Below are positions 1 to 11,837 of a stretch of 64,000 nt of DNA, one piece after another (positions within the stretch are counted from its first letter, which is position 1; each line of letters opens with the position of its first letter). Origin of the DNA: Siderastrea radians (taxonomy: Eukaryota; Cnidaria; Anthozoa; Scleractinia; Rhizangiidae); the NCBI GenBank assembly GCA_964017195.1, contig OZ024887.1:62556311-62620310 (forward strand), read 5' to 3'. The notes beneath the pieces were generated by a model. It had not been told where the DNA came from. It did not search any database and worked only from the letters and a program-made list of their open reading frames with translations. Position numbers and translations under genes: made by a program.

Positions 1-466
1 ATATGACTCCTGGGTTCAAACCATTTACGCAGTAAACAAAGTAGACAATATTGAATATAGATATAAATGTAGTTGACCGGGGAAACCACTACTGTTTTTG
101 AGCCAGGGGGAACTCCCTATAGAGGGCAATACGGGGAGGCTCCGCCCGAAAGGGGTGCCTTTTAAGCTCGTAGTATACTAAAGGGTATGGAAAACTGTCA
201 TCAGTTTTAGTACATGAAAGGGTCACAAAATCCGTTGCAAAGTGGAAGAGATGGCGGCTAAAGTTAAGTATATGAAACGATGCCAATTTTTGGTAGAAAT
301 GAAAACGCAAAACACATAAAAGCTTGCACCCTTTAAGCAACTGAATCAAAACGGCTGAAATTCTATTGTTTTGGCTTATCCTTGAGGATAAGAGAATGAA
401 TTCCCGTGCCTCATGATAATCATTTTCGATCTATTATTAGTTTTTTGCACCACACAGCGAGAGTTA
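1..466. other. Intergenic, nothing recognised
   Basis: No coding pattern, RNA gene or clear repeat was recognised up to the inverted-repeat element that starts at 467. The short reading frames here have no family resemblance. Confidence 0.5.
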
Positions 467-874
467 CAGTAAACCCCGCGTGTAAGAACCTGGATTTTAA
501 GAACCTGTTAGGCTAAAATTTTCATTCTAAGCCCCCTCCACATAAGAACCTATTAAGGCTAAAATTTTAAGTTAGGTTCTTTTCAGTGGAGTTGCTGTAA
601 AAGTGTATAGGTAGAAACTGCTGAATTAAGATCATCATCTGATTATATTTAAAAGTAACTTGACCTGCACTGTACTGCCTTTAGGCATTATGGTATAAAT
701 GATTTATATTATATTATGAGATGATATTTATAATATATTTAAATGAAAGTCACATGAAAATATAAAACTTATTTTAAGAACCTTGGTAGTCTAAATTTGC
801 TTTAAGTACCATTTTTATAAGAACCTGTTTAGTCTAAATTAAAAATCCAGATTCTTATACGCGGGGTTTTACTG
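467..874. mobile_element. TA-flanked MITE, Tc1/pogo-like ends
   Basis: The left end reads CAGTAAACCCCGCGTGTAAG and the right end is its near-exact reverse complement (CAGTAAAACCCCGCGTATAA on the other strand). Both are flanked by TA (465-466 and 875-876), the target typical of Tc1/mariner/pogo elements. The 408-bp interior repeats an AAGAACCTG...CTAAAATTTT motif and has no reading frame, so this is a non-autonomous copy. Confidence 0.8.
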
Positions 875-1960
875 TATTCAATAATCTCTTGTTTTCAATT
901 GGTCCAGTGACTCCTAAAATTTGTTCCTGGGTGCAGTTCCAAGGTCTATTCTCTCGCTTCCTTCATAGTCAAATACAGTGGCCAGGTCTGAGTGGGTAGA
1001 GTTACGTTACCAGTGTGGAATGCGATGGCCCTTCAGTCCCCAGAGTTACTGAGGTATGTTAGTGACGGGGTGGTTTTGGGTTAGGCATTTTCTGGTCGAC
1101 TTTTTTTGGAGTAGAAACATTTTGACAGGACTTTATTAGGCTTGATATGTCAAAGAATTTCGTCAGTTTTACTTGCAAACTTAGAATAATTTTTTCAGGC
1201 TGACATGAAGGACTTTTTAAGGTTACGTTCTGAGCCGTTGAACTTTTTTGGGTTCAGTTTTAGCCTCACGAGACTTTTCTGGGTATCTGTGTTCTTTTTC
1301 CTTTTTTTATACGTTCTAAAGCAGTAGTTTACTACCTTTGTTTCTAACAATGCACCTGCCCGTTGCGGAGACATCTATAAATTTCAGTATTGTTTATTTT
1401 ATTTATTTAACGTTTCCCCGTTTGCATGCACACCTAATATTTGTTACGGAGGCAAAATTTGACGTAAATGCTTCTGCTTTTTTTTTCTCAGGACCACAGT
1501 CTTGCCTCCTCAGCAAACGCTTCTGCGAAAACTGGGAAAGTTGATATATCCGCTACAATGTTCTTGCAACCGCTTTTTCAATTTGAAAAACCGTGGTTAA
1601 TCTGCCTTTACTTCTGTTAACTTCAAGGTCATCTTTATACCAAAGCGGAGTCGAAATGGATAATAGTATACTCATTAATACAACTAGTAATAGTTGACAC
1701 TACAGCCGCCCCCGCTGTTAAGAGTTTTTGTGAACGTATTTATTGATTTTGAAGGTTTCCTTTTTCTTGATTTACTTAAACCACTTTTGTTTGGCATGTT
1801 TTGTTTCTGTAGTATAATTTAGGTTTTAGATTGTTTCTGCAGAATTAGGCCACGTTTAGATTAGCACCTAGTCCAGTGCCAAGAGATTTCACTGACATTA
1901 CGGAATCGTGCCAATTGAAACGGGTTGATCACTAATGTAAATGAGCTCTACTTTTATCTG
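875..1960. other. Intergenic, nothing recognised
   Basis: T-rich sequence with short reading frames only. No recognisable exon, RNA gene or element ends were seen. Confidence 0.45.
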
Positions 1961-2158
1961 GAAGCAGAATTTCTAACTTCGCACTTTAGCTTATTCTGTC
2001 TTCCTTGGGTAGCGTTTTCCTGGATGCGGAATTTCTAACATCGCGCTTTAGCTTATTCTGTCTTCCTTGGGTAGCATATACCTGGAAGCGGAATGTCTAA
2101 CATCGCTTTATATAGCTTATTCTGTCTTCCTTAGGTAGCATGCATATACCTGGAAGAT
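1961..2158. repeat. Minisatellite, about 63-bp unit, three copies
   Basis: Three tandem units each contain TTTAGCTTATTCTGTCTTCC followed by TTGGGTAGC or TTAGGTAGC and CCTGGAAGCGGAAT. The third unit has small insertions. An (AAAAC)n microsatellite follows at about 2190-2213. Confidence 0.8.
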
Positions 2159-2213
2159 TCTGTTACTTGTGCAATGAAAAAGAAGCAAAACAAAACAAAA
2201 CAAAACAAAACAA

Positions 2214-3257
2214 AAGATAACCGATTGCCAGGTTTTCATGTACAATCAATGTACATTGAGTGTTACGTTGTATTACGGTCTAAAATCATCATATTTTTTG
2301 AAAACCTTTTTCCTGGTCTTATAGGTAGCGGGGCGGAGAGTTTATTCCATTCAATGTTACCAGTTACACAATTGTATTCTTGAGTTTACCATCATTTTAT
2401 ATTATATGACTGTCTGAAATTGAAAAAGGCCCAGTAAATTAATGTTTATGCCGATTTTTCATTACCGTACATTACTGCTGAGGAACGATTTTCAAATAAC
2501 AACCATTTTTAAAATGTGCGATCGTTTTTTGCTCAGTATTGGACAAAGCGCTTCCTAATTAGTTTTGTATCTTCATTAATCCGGAAATTGCGGCTACTTT
2601 CATTTCAGTTTAGGGGAGCTTGAATTACTTTTTTAATAGTGGGCGATTGCCTGATTTCCTAGTGCCGTGTTCAGCCAACACCTCAAGAGACCGAGAGGTG
2701 TCAAACCTTGGCTTTGAATTACTTATGCAAATTACTGGCTGCACATTCAATGTGCAACCAGCTAATTTACTTAACATTTTTTCCCACCGCAAAGCTTGTC
2801 TCATGCTGTAGGGTTGCTGGTGTTGAGATTCACTCGTTCGCTAAGCAATGCTTGCTTGTTTGTGGACCGAGTCTTTCAGTCCTGCAAACTAAGTGATCTG
2901 TGTCTGACTAATCGTTTCCAATCAATGATTTGTGTATGATGCGTGTCTGACAAATAGACATACGCAGCGTCTCTGGATCTAAAATTTCTTAGGCTAAACT
3001 CGAACTTTTCCTTCTCGTGGCCAGAGAATTTACCCGAAATTTACGTTGGCTTTCTACGGGAATAAAATGAAGCAAACGGAACTAAAAACTTCAGTTTCTC
3101 TCCCGCCTTCAAAACAGCTGCTCTGCGAGATTTATATACTGAACACATGTGCGGTTAAGGAAACACTCGCAGCATGACTGCCGGAAAAAGAACCCACGCG
3201 TTTTCTTGAATACCGTACACTCCCAAGATAGAGATTTTTGATTTACTAACACCGTCA
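2214..3257. other. Intergenic, nothing recognised
   Basis: No gene, RNA or element ends recognised. The overlapping reading frames of 62-69 codons at 2174-2896 show no family resemblance. Confidence 0.4.
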
Positions 3258-3372
3258 CATTACCCATATATTCCCTTCGGGCATTTACTGATGCTACGTC
3301 ATCATTACCCATTTATTCCGTTCGGGCGTTTAGTTATGAAACGTCATCATTACCCACTTATTCCGTGCGCGC
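3258..3372. repeat. Short tandem repeat, about 52-bp unit, 2.3 copies
   Basis: Units contain TTACCCATNTATTCC, TTCGGGC and ACGTCATCA; they recur at about 3258, 3305 and 3350. No gene association was seen. Confidence 0.65.
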
Positions 3373-4503
3373 CCTGTTCTGGCAAATCGATATTTGATCT
3401 GTTATATACCTACTGTATATTTTAACTGTAAGTACTTTACTTCCCTTTACTTTATATACGCGCGAGCTATAAGGATGCCTCCTCAGGATTTTAAAATCCC
3501 TGCGGGGGCAATAACCGTCCCACGGACGAAATCTCGTGGTTGGTGCACAGGCTACCCAGGTTCAAGAAAAGACCTTTAGTGGCAAAATAAAAAGGATTTG
3601 TATAGCTAGCTCAGTCAGGAAACTAAGAATGACAACAAATAGCCAGTTAGGTTTACATACCAGATCAAATATTGTCCTTGTGTTGTTTCTTGACCGTCTC
3701 AAAGCCTTTCAGCCGCATTTAAGCCAGTTTTAACACACTCAACAACCGTTTTCTTATTACATCAAAATAAAATAACAAAATGTCTCTTTTCGACTCTTCT
3801 TAAAAGAATAAATTATTCCATTCGTGTTTCCTGCTTTGTCTTGTTAAAACCATCCTTCCTATGTATCTCTTGAATAACAGTCGCCAACGAGTCTGTTGGA
3901 AATTAGGAGTGGCATCATTACCAATAGTACGCAAAAAGTCAACTAAGAGCTTTCGAGAGACTTTTTAATTAAGAAAATGAACGTTTCGAATAGCTTTCGG
4001 CGAGTTACACTCACATTTGGGTAATATCCTGTCAATTTGTTGTCAAGGAAAGATAAACTTGATCAACTAGAAAAGCCAATGAGACACCAGACATAAATAG
4101 AATATTTTGCTCATAATATCTCCGGTAAGTGGCCCTCTTTAGAATCAATTTTACCGGCCGTAATATTGTTTTGGTTTGAAAAACAAATAGAGCGCCTGCT
4201 TCCGGAAAACATAGAGCAACGTTGTGAAAATGTGAAGATCGGTTTTGTTTCAGCACATAAAGATCGCTTGAAAAAAACGTACGATTTGACTTTGCTCCAT
4301 GGAAGATTTTCAATCGAATATTTTTGGCTTTGTGAAACAAACTGCTTTTAACTAGGCTTTTCGTGGGGTTGGACAACGTATCTACATTTTTCGCTACACA
4401 TGCATAATGTTTGCCTTTAAACGGAAGCAAACAGTGCGGAAAGCTATCAACTTGTTAAGACAAACTTAACACTGAAACGGAGACGAAAGGTCTGAGCGGC
4501 AAG
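3373..4503. other. Upstream region of the 4504 gene
   Basis: This holds the presumed promoter of the intronless gene at 4504. A 132-codon minus-strand reading frame (4430-4032) and a 61-codon plus-strand frame overlap here, but neither resembles a known protein. No TATA box position can be assigned with confidence. Confidence 0.35.
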
Positions 4504-5259
4504 ATGTCCAAGGACGACAAGCCAAAGTGCTCCACTGCAGCAAAACCCGAGAGTGTTTTTCAGAAATTTCGTTCTCCTTGCATTGATGCTCATTATGAAG
4601 CCTTCATTCTCCGGTCTAGTTGGACGGTCGGAAGTTTGTACGCGTCGAATCTAAACTTGGGACAGAGTTATGTTAAACAAGTTCAAGATCTAGAAAAACA
4701 AAGAAAAGTCTGGTTGTCAAGGAAAGAGAAGGAACGGGAAACAATGCAGAGAAGATCTGAGGCTCTCAAGAGGCAAGCAAAACATTATTTTCACTCAGAC
4801 AGTCTGTCCGAAGCAAAGGAAATATTTGAAAATCGAAAAACTCCGCGACAAAGGGCTGCAACAGTAAGCGCTTACACTCAAGTTGCAAGCTTAGAAAAAT
4901 TGGACTTGATTGATAGAAGAGTGGATTTCCGAAAGAACAGGTCAACATCACAACCGATGAGACCTGGGGTTAATAGCGCCTCATCAACAAACGCAAACCT
5001 TGAATTTCAAATAAATGAAAGTCGGACTGAAAAACTTCCCCGCACTCAAAGCTTGACATTTACTCGTTCTACGAACTGCGCTTTTGCTTCTCTAAATCGG
5101 CCAAGTCCAAAGAGGACACCTTCCGTTCTTTCCTCGTATGTCAGATCTACACAATCTGCGGGACCGGAACAAAACTTGTCAGCGAACACTGATCTCATTC
5201 CGAGATGGTTACCATCAAATCTGCGCTCAAAACACATTCGAGAAAAGAGTTTAATTTAA
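4504..5259 (+). CDS. Uncharacterised basic, partly coiled-coil protein (intronless)
   Basis: I do not recognise this family. The frame encodes 251 residues without an intron. The ATG has a good context (A at -3, AAGATGT) and AATAAA occurs downstream at 5545-5550. Residues about 55-95 are rich in K/R/E/Q (LEKQRKVWLSRKEKERE) and probably form a charged helix or coiled coil. The rest is Ser/Thr/Arg-rich and likely disordered, with two short RTQSL/RTPSVL-type stretches near the C terminus. There is no signal peptide or membrane segment. Its length and uniform codon use without internal stops, in a region where other frames are short, favour a real gene. It could instead be the last exon of a longer gene or a retrocopy. 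Confidence 0.55.
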   Translation: MSKDDKPKCSTAAKPESVFQKFRSPCIDAHYEAFILRSSWTVGSLYASNLNLGQSYVKQVQDLEKQRKVWLSRKEKERETMQRRSEALKRQAKHYFHSDSLSEAKEIFENRKTPRQRAATVSAYTQVASLEKLDLIDRRVDFRKNRSTSQPMRPGVNSASSTNANLEFQINESRTEKLPRTQSLTFTRSTNCAFASLNRPSPKRTPSVLSSYVRSTQSAGPEQNLSANTDLIPRWLPSNLRSKHIREKSLI

Positions 5260-5922
5260 TGCGCGGTGTTTTCAGGAAGATTAACAAAGCTTGACATTTG
5301 GAAGTAAAATGGCAGAATGAGTTGTTTTCAAATTACACAAGCCTGCAAAATAATAAACACACGTCGGGGAATCAACAAAAGAAACTCAATCAGATTACAA
5401 GAGAGTTCATTTTAATTTCGTGCGAAAAATTAAGTGAGCCAATGGCCATCTTGTTAAACAAGATCAATGACAAGGAAAATTGGAAAACTTAACGTTGTTA
5501 ATTAACCTTGAGTCAAAAAAGGGCGTCTGATCAAATAGTCATAAAATAAATCGAAAATTTCATCGCCGAATTCACCTGCTATGGGGTGCCTGGAAATTAC
5601 ACTAAATATACTATTACTAAGTTTAAATCCCTGTCTGATCAAAGCGCCCCTGAAGTATAATTTCGCACACTTTCTTAAACCTCCTCTTTGGAAAAGACTA
5701 CAGTAAGGTACTCCAATAGCTTTCTGTTGATACTAAGAAAATTAAATCCAGCACTTGCTTGTTTAGGACTGGACTCTACTCTGAGCGGTGACGTCACCGA
5801 ATAACTTCGCCTGCCCCCGCTCTAGGCAATGCTCTAGGCTTCGCTCGGAAAACAAAGCCTCCGTCTCAGACTTTGCGCGGGCAAGAGATAAACCCTAGGT
5901 ATTACACTGTATCAAAACCACC
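5260..5922. other. 3' flank of the 4504 gene
   Basis: Contains the candidate poly(A) signal at 5545-5550 and otherwise only short reading frames (for example 5298-5492), judged spurious. Confidence 0.4.
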
Positions 5923-5923
5923 A

Positions 5924-7598
5924 GGCCCCGGTTGTTCAAAGAGCGGATAACTCTATCCACTTTGTTTTGTCAACATTTTTATAAGCTAATTGCGATTTTG
6001 AGACGGCAATTCTGCATTATATTGACGGCTAGTTGGAAGAAAATATATTCCGTATTGGGCGGAGTCGCGAAACGAAGCGATCGCAATTAGTTTTGTATCA
6101 CGATTCAATCGTTTTTTGGGCAAAACAAACGCAAAACTGAGAATTTCCTGCACGGATTGAAAGATAAATTCTTACAACTTGTCAAGTGTTGAGCACGAAT
6201 CGTTGTACGCGCTATCAAATCTTTGTTTTGCAGAAAAATTATCAAAATATAGACTTTCCTCACCATAAATCAGTGTTTCACAGAAATAAATTCAAAGTAG
6301 CATCTTTATGTACATGTAGTGTTGTTAGGTTCCAGAAGTCGACAAAACAGGTAAAATAACGCAAACTCGAGGACCTTTTCGTTCAAAACTTTTTCAAAAA
6401 CATGATTACGTGATTAACACGCGCACAACATACCTCGGCGAAAACAAACCGTCAAAACAAAAGAAAATACGTTTTAATTCCCGTCTTACCTTATTTTTTC
6501 GATAGCGTGGACTCTAAAGTTGAATATCGCTTTTCTTTATCTTTCAAACGGCAAAGCAATTTAAGCTTACATTTCTGGCCGCTTTTTGAAGAGAAACTTT
6601 GAATTTCTGTTTTGAATGGAAGCCAGGCTGCATTTTGTGTCAGTTTCCCGGAAGATCTTCGGCGTGGGTTTCCAAATCGACGGTGTACTGGCGTGCGATC
6701 GTGGTCTTTGGCGTAAAGCGGCGTAAGACCGAGCCAGCGCGGCGTAGGAGGGTGTAAGGCTAGTTAAGGCTTGGATAAATTCTGCTCGTAAAATGGCTTA
6801 TTCTGCCAGCCGGCAGTGGTTGTAAAAATTGCTTATTCTGCTCGAAATTCTGCTCGGACACCCTTATTCTGCTCGAATTCTACTCGTTACCTGAAAAATG
6901 TTCGGCCCTTTGGGCCTTATGTATTTTACGCAAATATGGAAGGGAGCCTGGGCCTAACCCCTCGATACTAGCAAAATTGTAATTCATCTTACTTTATATC
7001 GCTGATATTAGACGAAACAGTGGATCACGTGTGCGTTTTAGCTAATAATCACATTAATCACAAGGTATTTGCCATTTGTTGTGTTCTTAGTTTTCAATTT
7101 TTCTTACAACTGTTATGCATATCATTAGTGTCGCTGATTTTCCGTTATTCTGCTCACATTCTGCTCGAAAATACCTTATTCTGCCGGCAGAATGCTCGCC
7201 TCAAAACTCGCTTATTCTGCTCAAAATTCTGCTGGCAGAATTTATCCAAGCCTAAATTTAGCTTACCTTATATTATTAAACGATTTTGTGCGTTGACGTG
7301 TAGCCGAGTGAGTGAAAATTTTACCGGGAACTGGGGACGTTCCCGGCGTTGGCGCCTCGTCGGCCGCTTGGAGTACAGCTTCGAAACTCTTGGCGTATCT
7401 TCGGCGTGGGAGGTACACGGAATGCACCCTGGAATGGAAGGAGCCCGACGAAAACGGCGCGAAATTTTCAACCAATCACTGGCTTGCTTTTGACACGTCA
7501 ATACGTAGTTATATTGACGTCTCAAAAACAATCGAAAGAAACTGAGAATCGTGATACATCCGCTGAAAGCGTTATCCACCCTTTGAACAACCGGGCCC
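5924..7598. mobile_element. TIR element, ends GGCCCCGGTTGTTCAAAG
   Basis: The left end (GGCCCCGGTTGTTCAAAGAG, then CGGATAAC) is matched in reverse complement by the right end (GTTATCCACCCTTTGAACAA, then CCGGGCCC). The 1.67-kb interior has no credible transposase. It is itself interrupted by a smaller inverted-repeat element at 6765-7255. The overlapping frames of 70-157 codons at 7020-7654 lie across the two elements' ends and are judged non-genic. The superfamily is not assigned. Confidence 0.7.
6765..7255. mobile_element. MITE nested in the 5924-7598 element
   Basis: Ends are TTAAGGCTTGGATAAATTCT at the left and the reverse-complement AGAATTTATCCAAGCCTAA at the right. Subterminal copies of CTTATTCTGC(T/C) and TTCTGCTCGAA recur in both halves, so each end is itself repetitive. 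Confidence 0.7.
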
Positions 7599-7832
7599 AG
7601 AGCGATAAAATAGCTGTTTGAGAGGCTGTTGTGCACGCTGGCTTCCTCATCCAAGACCCTCTCACTTCTCCCTTCACAGAAAGAAGCTGGCTGAGTCGCC
7701 TCGTATCATTATGTCGTGACTTTAACTTTAAGGACATCGACGTGTACCGAGGAATCCTTCGCTCTGAACAGCATCTGTCTACTTCTACCGGCGTCTACTA
7801 TAAATTCTTCTTAAAATCAACGTTTATCACTA

Positions 7833-8495
7833 CAGTGGAACCCGGTTAATACGGACACCAAGGGGACATGCCACAGTGTCCGTATTAAGCGGGCTCTCGG
7901 AAAAAAACGTCACGGACACATGTTTTATCGATATAGACTAAAGCAGAAATTTTTACGAGAACACGTAGTTTAATTTCCTAACTGTAACTGTCACAAGTTC
8001 ATCCTACAGAAACCTCAGAACCTTTGAAAGGTCATTCACCGTTTCTGTTAGGTTTTCTCTGGTAAGATAGTCACGTCCTCCAGCATTATCATCGTTTCAT
8101 TCAGTGTCTTCAGTGATTTGACTCTAAGCTCCTTCTACTCGGCATCGACCTCAACAATATCCTCATCACTGTCGTCGTCTTGTGAATTCTGAGAAGTGGA
8201 TGCCGATAAACTAGAGAAAAATTCCTCCTCCCAGATAACCAGTGTCCGTAAAGCGGGGTTGACGATATATGAGAGTTTGTGACTCGGGACACAGAAAAGT
8301 GTCCGTTGTCCGTATGAACTGGTGTACGTATTAAGCGGGTTAATTTTAGAGAAAATATACGAGCTTTTCGTCAGGACAAACGAAACTGTCCGTTATATAC
8401 GGGTGTCCGTATTAAGCGGGTGTCCGTATTAAGCAGGTGTCCGTATTAAGCGGGTGTCCGTATTAAGCGGATGTCCGTAGAGCGGGGTTCCACTG
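7833..8495. mobile_element. pogo/Tigger-like MITE with transposase tail remnant
   Basis: Terminal inverted repeats begin CAGTGGAACCCGGTTAATAC (left) and, reverse-complemented, CAGTGGAACCCCGCTCTACG (right). TA flanks both sides (7831-7832, 8496-8497). TGTCCGTATTAAGCGGG is repeated several times near the right end. On the minus strand, 8190-8035 reads as an acidic DDDSDEDI stretch followed by a helical segment. That resembles the C-terminal tail of pogo/jerky-type transposases, so this may be an internally deleted copy. The tail assignment is tentative. Confidence 0.75.
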
Positions 8496-8526
8496 TATAT
8501 GTTCTCTGTTGAATTAGCTCTAGCGT

Positions 8527-8726
8527 AGACTGCGAGTAGTCTCTAATTTTGGCGATAGCGATTGTGGGGCGGGCGGAATACACACGCGCGCGCGAAAGTT
8601 CGAGGAGACGCGACGCGAAGGGAGCGCCCCTTCGCGTCGCGTCTCCTCGAACTTTCGCGCGCGCGTGTGTATTTCGCCCGCCCCACAATCGCTATCGCCA
8701 AAATTAGAGACTACTCGCAGTCTAGA
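8527..8726. mobile_element. Near-perfect foldback palindrome with 8-bp TSD
   Basis: Two arms of about 98 bp starting AGACTGCGAGTAGTCTC are almost exact reverse complements around a tiny centre near 8626. The tip contains runs of CGCG and CGACGCGAAGG. TCTAGCGT occurs directly before it (8519-8526) and again after it (8727-8734), as expected of a target-site duplication. It codes for nothing; frames read across it on both strands are mirror images. Confidence 0.85.
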
Positions 8727-8734
8727 TCTAGCGT

Positions 8735-9123
8735 CAATATTCGATGTCTCGTGTTAGCAATTCTCACATCCGCTCCCAGTCCTTAAAGACTGATCGACTG
8801 AAATCAACGTTTCGCACTATATGTTCACAGCTGAATTATTAGAGCAGCTTCTAGTGTTCAACATTTTCACATCCGTTTCTCCGTATCCCTCGTTCCCAGT
8901 CCATTAGCCTAAATGTCCTTGGGAAAAGCAACTAATGAAACTGTTTTGTCAAAATCGACGTTTTTCAGTATTTGTTCACAAGTGAATAAACTGGAACTCT
9001 GGAGATTTCGCGTTCGCCATACAGTCTCACATCTGCTACTCCTTTCCTATCGCTGTTCGTCGTCAAGCCTAGAATTCTCTTCACTGTCACCACAAACAGT
9101 GTTATTAAAACCAATGTTTTTCA
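8735..9123. repeat. Degenerate tandem repeat downstream of SEPSECS stop
   Basis: A unit of roughly 145-165 bp containing AA(T/C)C(A/G)A(C/T)GTTT, then TGTTCACAG, and further on TCACATC(C/T), recurs at about 8795, 8960 and 9105. A further copy is split by the 7833-8495 element (7814-7832 plus 8498-8512). The copy nearest SEPSECS reaches into the last coding codons of that gene. Confidence 0.65.
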
Positions 9124-11800
9124 TTATCTGTTCACAGAATCACCTTTAGCTTCAGTGTCCGGTATCTTACTTTGGCCATTCTCACATCCATTCTTTTCGT
9201 CCTCTTGTTTCCCCTGTTCTAGTCCAGTATTCGTAGAAACAGAAGTTTCTTTTGCAGTAAACTTAGCTAAACACTTGTCGAGCCGCTTCAAAAAAGTGTC
9301 CACGTCCGCTTTTGTCATCCCTATCGCCGCGGCTGCCGTAAGGTATGCACAGCAGTAGTTTTGAGCATGCGCACCCCAGCCAGTGAACACGTGACCGTTG
9401 ATTTCTTTTGTGCTGCCAGGAGCAACCACTCTGAATAAGAAAACAAACACTTGGATTAGAATTTGGATTTAGAATTTGGATTCGAACATTTGGATTAGTT
9501 TGCTGATCTAGATAACGAGGCATGTTAGTTATTCAAACAACATACTCTATGGAAATTTTGCGGGTTTTTACTGAGTCTTTTAGCAAACCACCTGCAAAAC
9601 GTGAGTCCCGCAAAAAGATGACCTGCAGCCTGAACAGACACGTTCAACAAACATACTTACACACTCTACCGAGAAGGAAACTAAAAAAAAAAACGTATGC
9701 GCTAACGTCGTTATAGTCTTGTTCGCCGTGAAATATAGTTGTTTTTCGTAAGTAAGCTCTTAGCAACCGGACAACACATGGAAATGCAAAATTCAAAACC
9801 GTCCAGAAAATATCAGTCTCTCTGAATATCAAAAATTTCTCGACCGTCAACCAGAGCACAGGAGTGCACAAGGAAATCGCTATCCGCGCGTCATCTCTCC
9901 ATGCGACGGGTTGAAACTCTTCACGCGACAGGCCTCTTCACGTGACGCGCGGAGGAGAGCGTTTTTGTGCTCCCTTGCGGCTTTCGCTTCAGTCCTGTTC
10001 GAAAAACTACCTTCGAGAAAAAAAAAAAGACTGTTCATCAAAACTCTAACAGTGACCCTACCCAACCTCGTCCCCCAGGGCCTTCTCCTCATTCAAAATG
10101 GCAGGTTGAACAGGGAGAAGGCCCTGGGGACGAGGTTGTGTCCCTACCTTGCCCCAGAAACGCATCTTGTAAAGAGCATGGATCCAAGCTGGGTGATGCC
10201 GGCCGCGTTCAGTTCCAGGCCCTGCGTGACTCGCTCTAGTGAAATAGCTGAAATTACAAATTAAAAGGGAAAACGTCAATTTTTTGAATTTTCAAGAGTA
10301 ATCAACGTCCTTGTTATGTTTTGCTAATCAGGCTAATGACAAGAAACTGAGGAGCCAAAAGTTGAATGTTTACCTGAAGTCAGCCAGTGGTGTTAAGTTT
10401 CTGGTTGTTGACATCATTGGTCAATTCACCCTTTAAGCCCCAATATCAGCTTGCAGATTCTCCTCACTGTTCTTCATATATTTCTTATGGCACAAGCTGG
10501 GAGAATTTCCTTAAACATCAAGACGTTTCACCTTTGCTGATTAATTCTCATGACCTCTATGTGTCATATTGCACCGATGTGATAAGGGGAAATTTGATGC
10601 TGATCACTGTTGGGGTTTAAAGGGTTAATATGCTTCTGGTTGAGGTGGACTGGAAAAGGAGATTGGCCGACTGAAATGTCAGACGACCAGAAAGCATCTT
10701 ATTGTGCCGCTTACCAAGTGAGATGGGGTTGCCTTTAGTGCTAAGTAGTCGCTCCCCATGTGCTGTTGCTACCCTTGAGAGGCCTTCAGACAAGTAACCG
10801 TACACTTCCTAAAGAAGCATCCAATCAATAAAATTAGCTGTGTATGAAAGAAAACACCTGTGAACAGTCCACAACAGTAGATCACTCTTTTAAACCACAC
10901 CAACGTATTTGGCCAATCACAATGAACACAAGTAACTCAATAAACCAACATTGTTTTGGTGACCGACTGACTGACTGACTGACTGACTGACTGACTGACA
11001 GACTAACTGACTGGCTGACTGACTGACTGACTCACTGACTGACTAACGACTGCTTGTTGAATTTTATGGATTTACTGATTGATTGATTCATTGATTGACT
11101 GACTGATTGACTGACTGACTGACTGACTGACTGACAGACCAACAGACAGACAGACAGACAGACTGACTGACTGACTGACAGACAGACAGATGGACTGAGT
11201 GAATGACAGGTTGACTATTGACAGACTGATGGACTCACTAACAGACTGCTGACTGAGTGACTGAGTGACTGACTAGACTGACTGATGACTTGATGACTGA
11301 CTGATGGCAAAACTTGCATCAAACACTACAACAAAATAACGATTTATCAAAATCAGATTGTTTGCCAATATGAGGGTTTGCCCTGCATCTCACCTTTCTC
11401 TGTTGGAGTAACTGCTGGTATCCAGCTGACCCAAGAGACAGTAAAGTGATAAACAGGTCTATAGAAGGAGTTGCTGATGCTCGGCCTGTCAGTGAAAGAG
11501 AATGTGTGTTTCCTTTCAATGGCTGAATTGGGATCAACATAAGGTAAAACTCATATTTGGAACAGATAACCAACAAATTATATCACACTGTTACATGTAC
11601 TGATGCAGTTTTATACAAAAAAAAGCAGAGAGAGTCAATTTTCAAGTTTGTCCAAAAGGGTAACTTGGTACCACATTAAGACCTTTCTTTTAGCCTGATA
11701 AAGCCTAGTTTTACTTGTGGCCAGTTAAAAAGATTTTCCTTGCTATTTGGGTAGGTGATGGATATGCACTAAAAGTACTTGTTATAAACTCCACCACCTC

Positions 11801-11837
<37 letters not shown>

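Noticed and set aside
4032..4430. 132-codon minus-strand ORF
   Set aside because: Lies in the upstream region of the 4504 gene, with no motif or start/poly(A) support.
7020..7654. Several overlapping ORFs of 70-157 codons on both strands
   Set aside because: They straddle the ends of two nested inverted-repeat elements; no recognisable protein.
8446..8786. Two near-identical 74-80-codon ORFs on opposite strands
   Set aside because: Mirror images produced by the perfect palindrome at 8527-8726.
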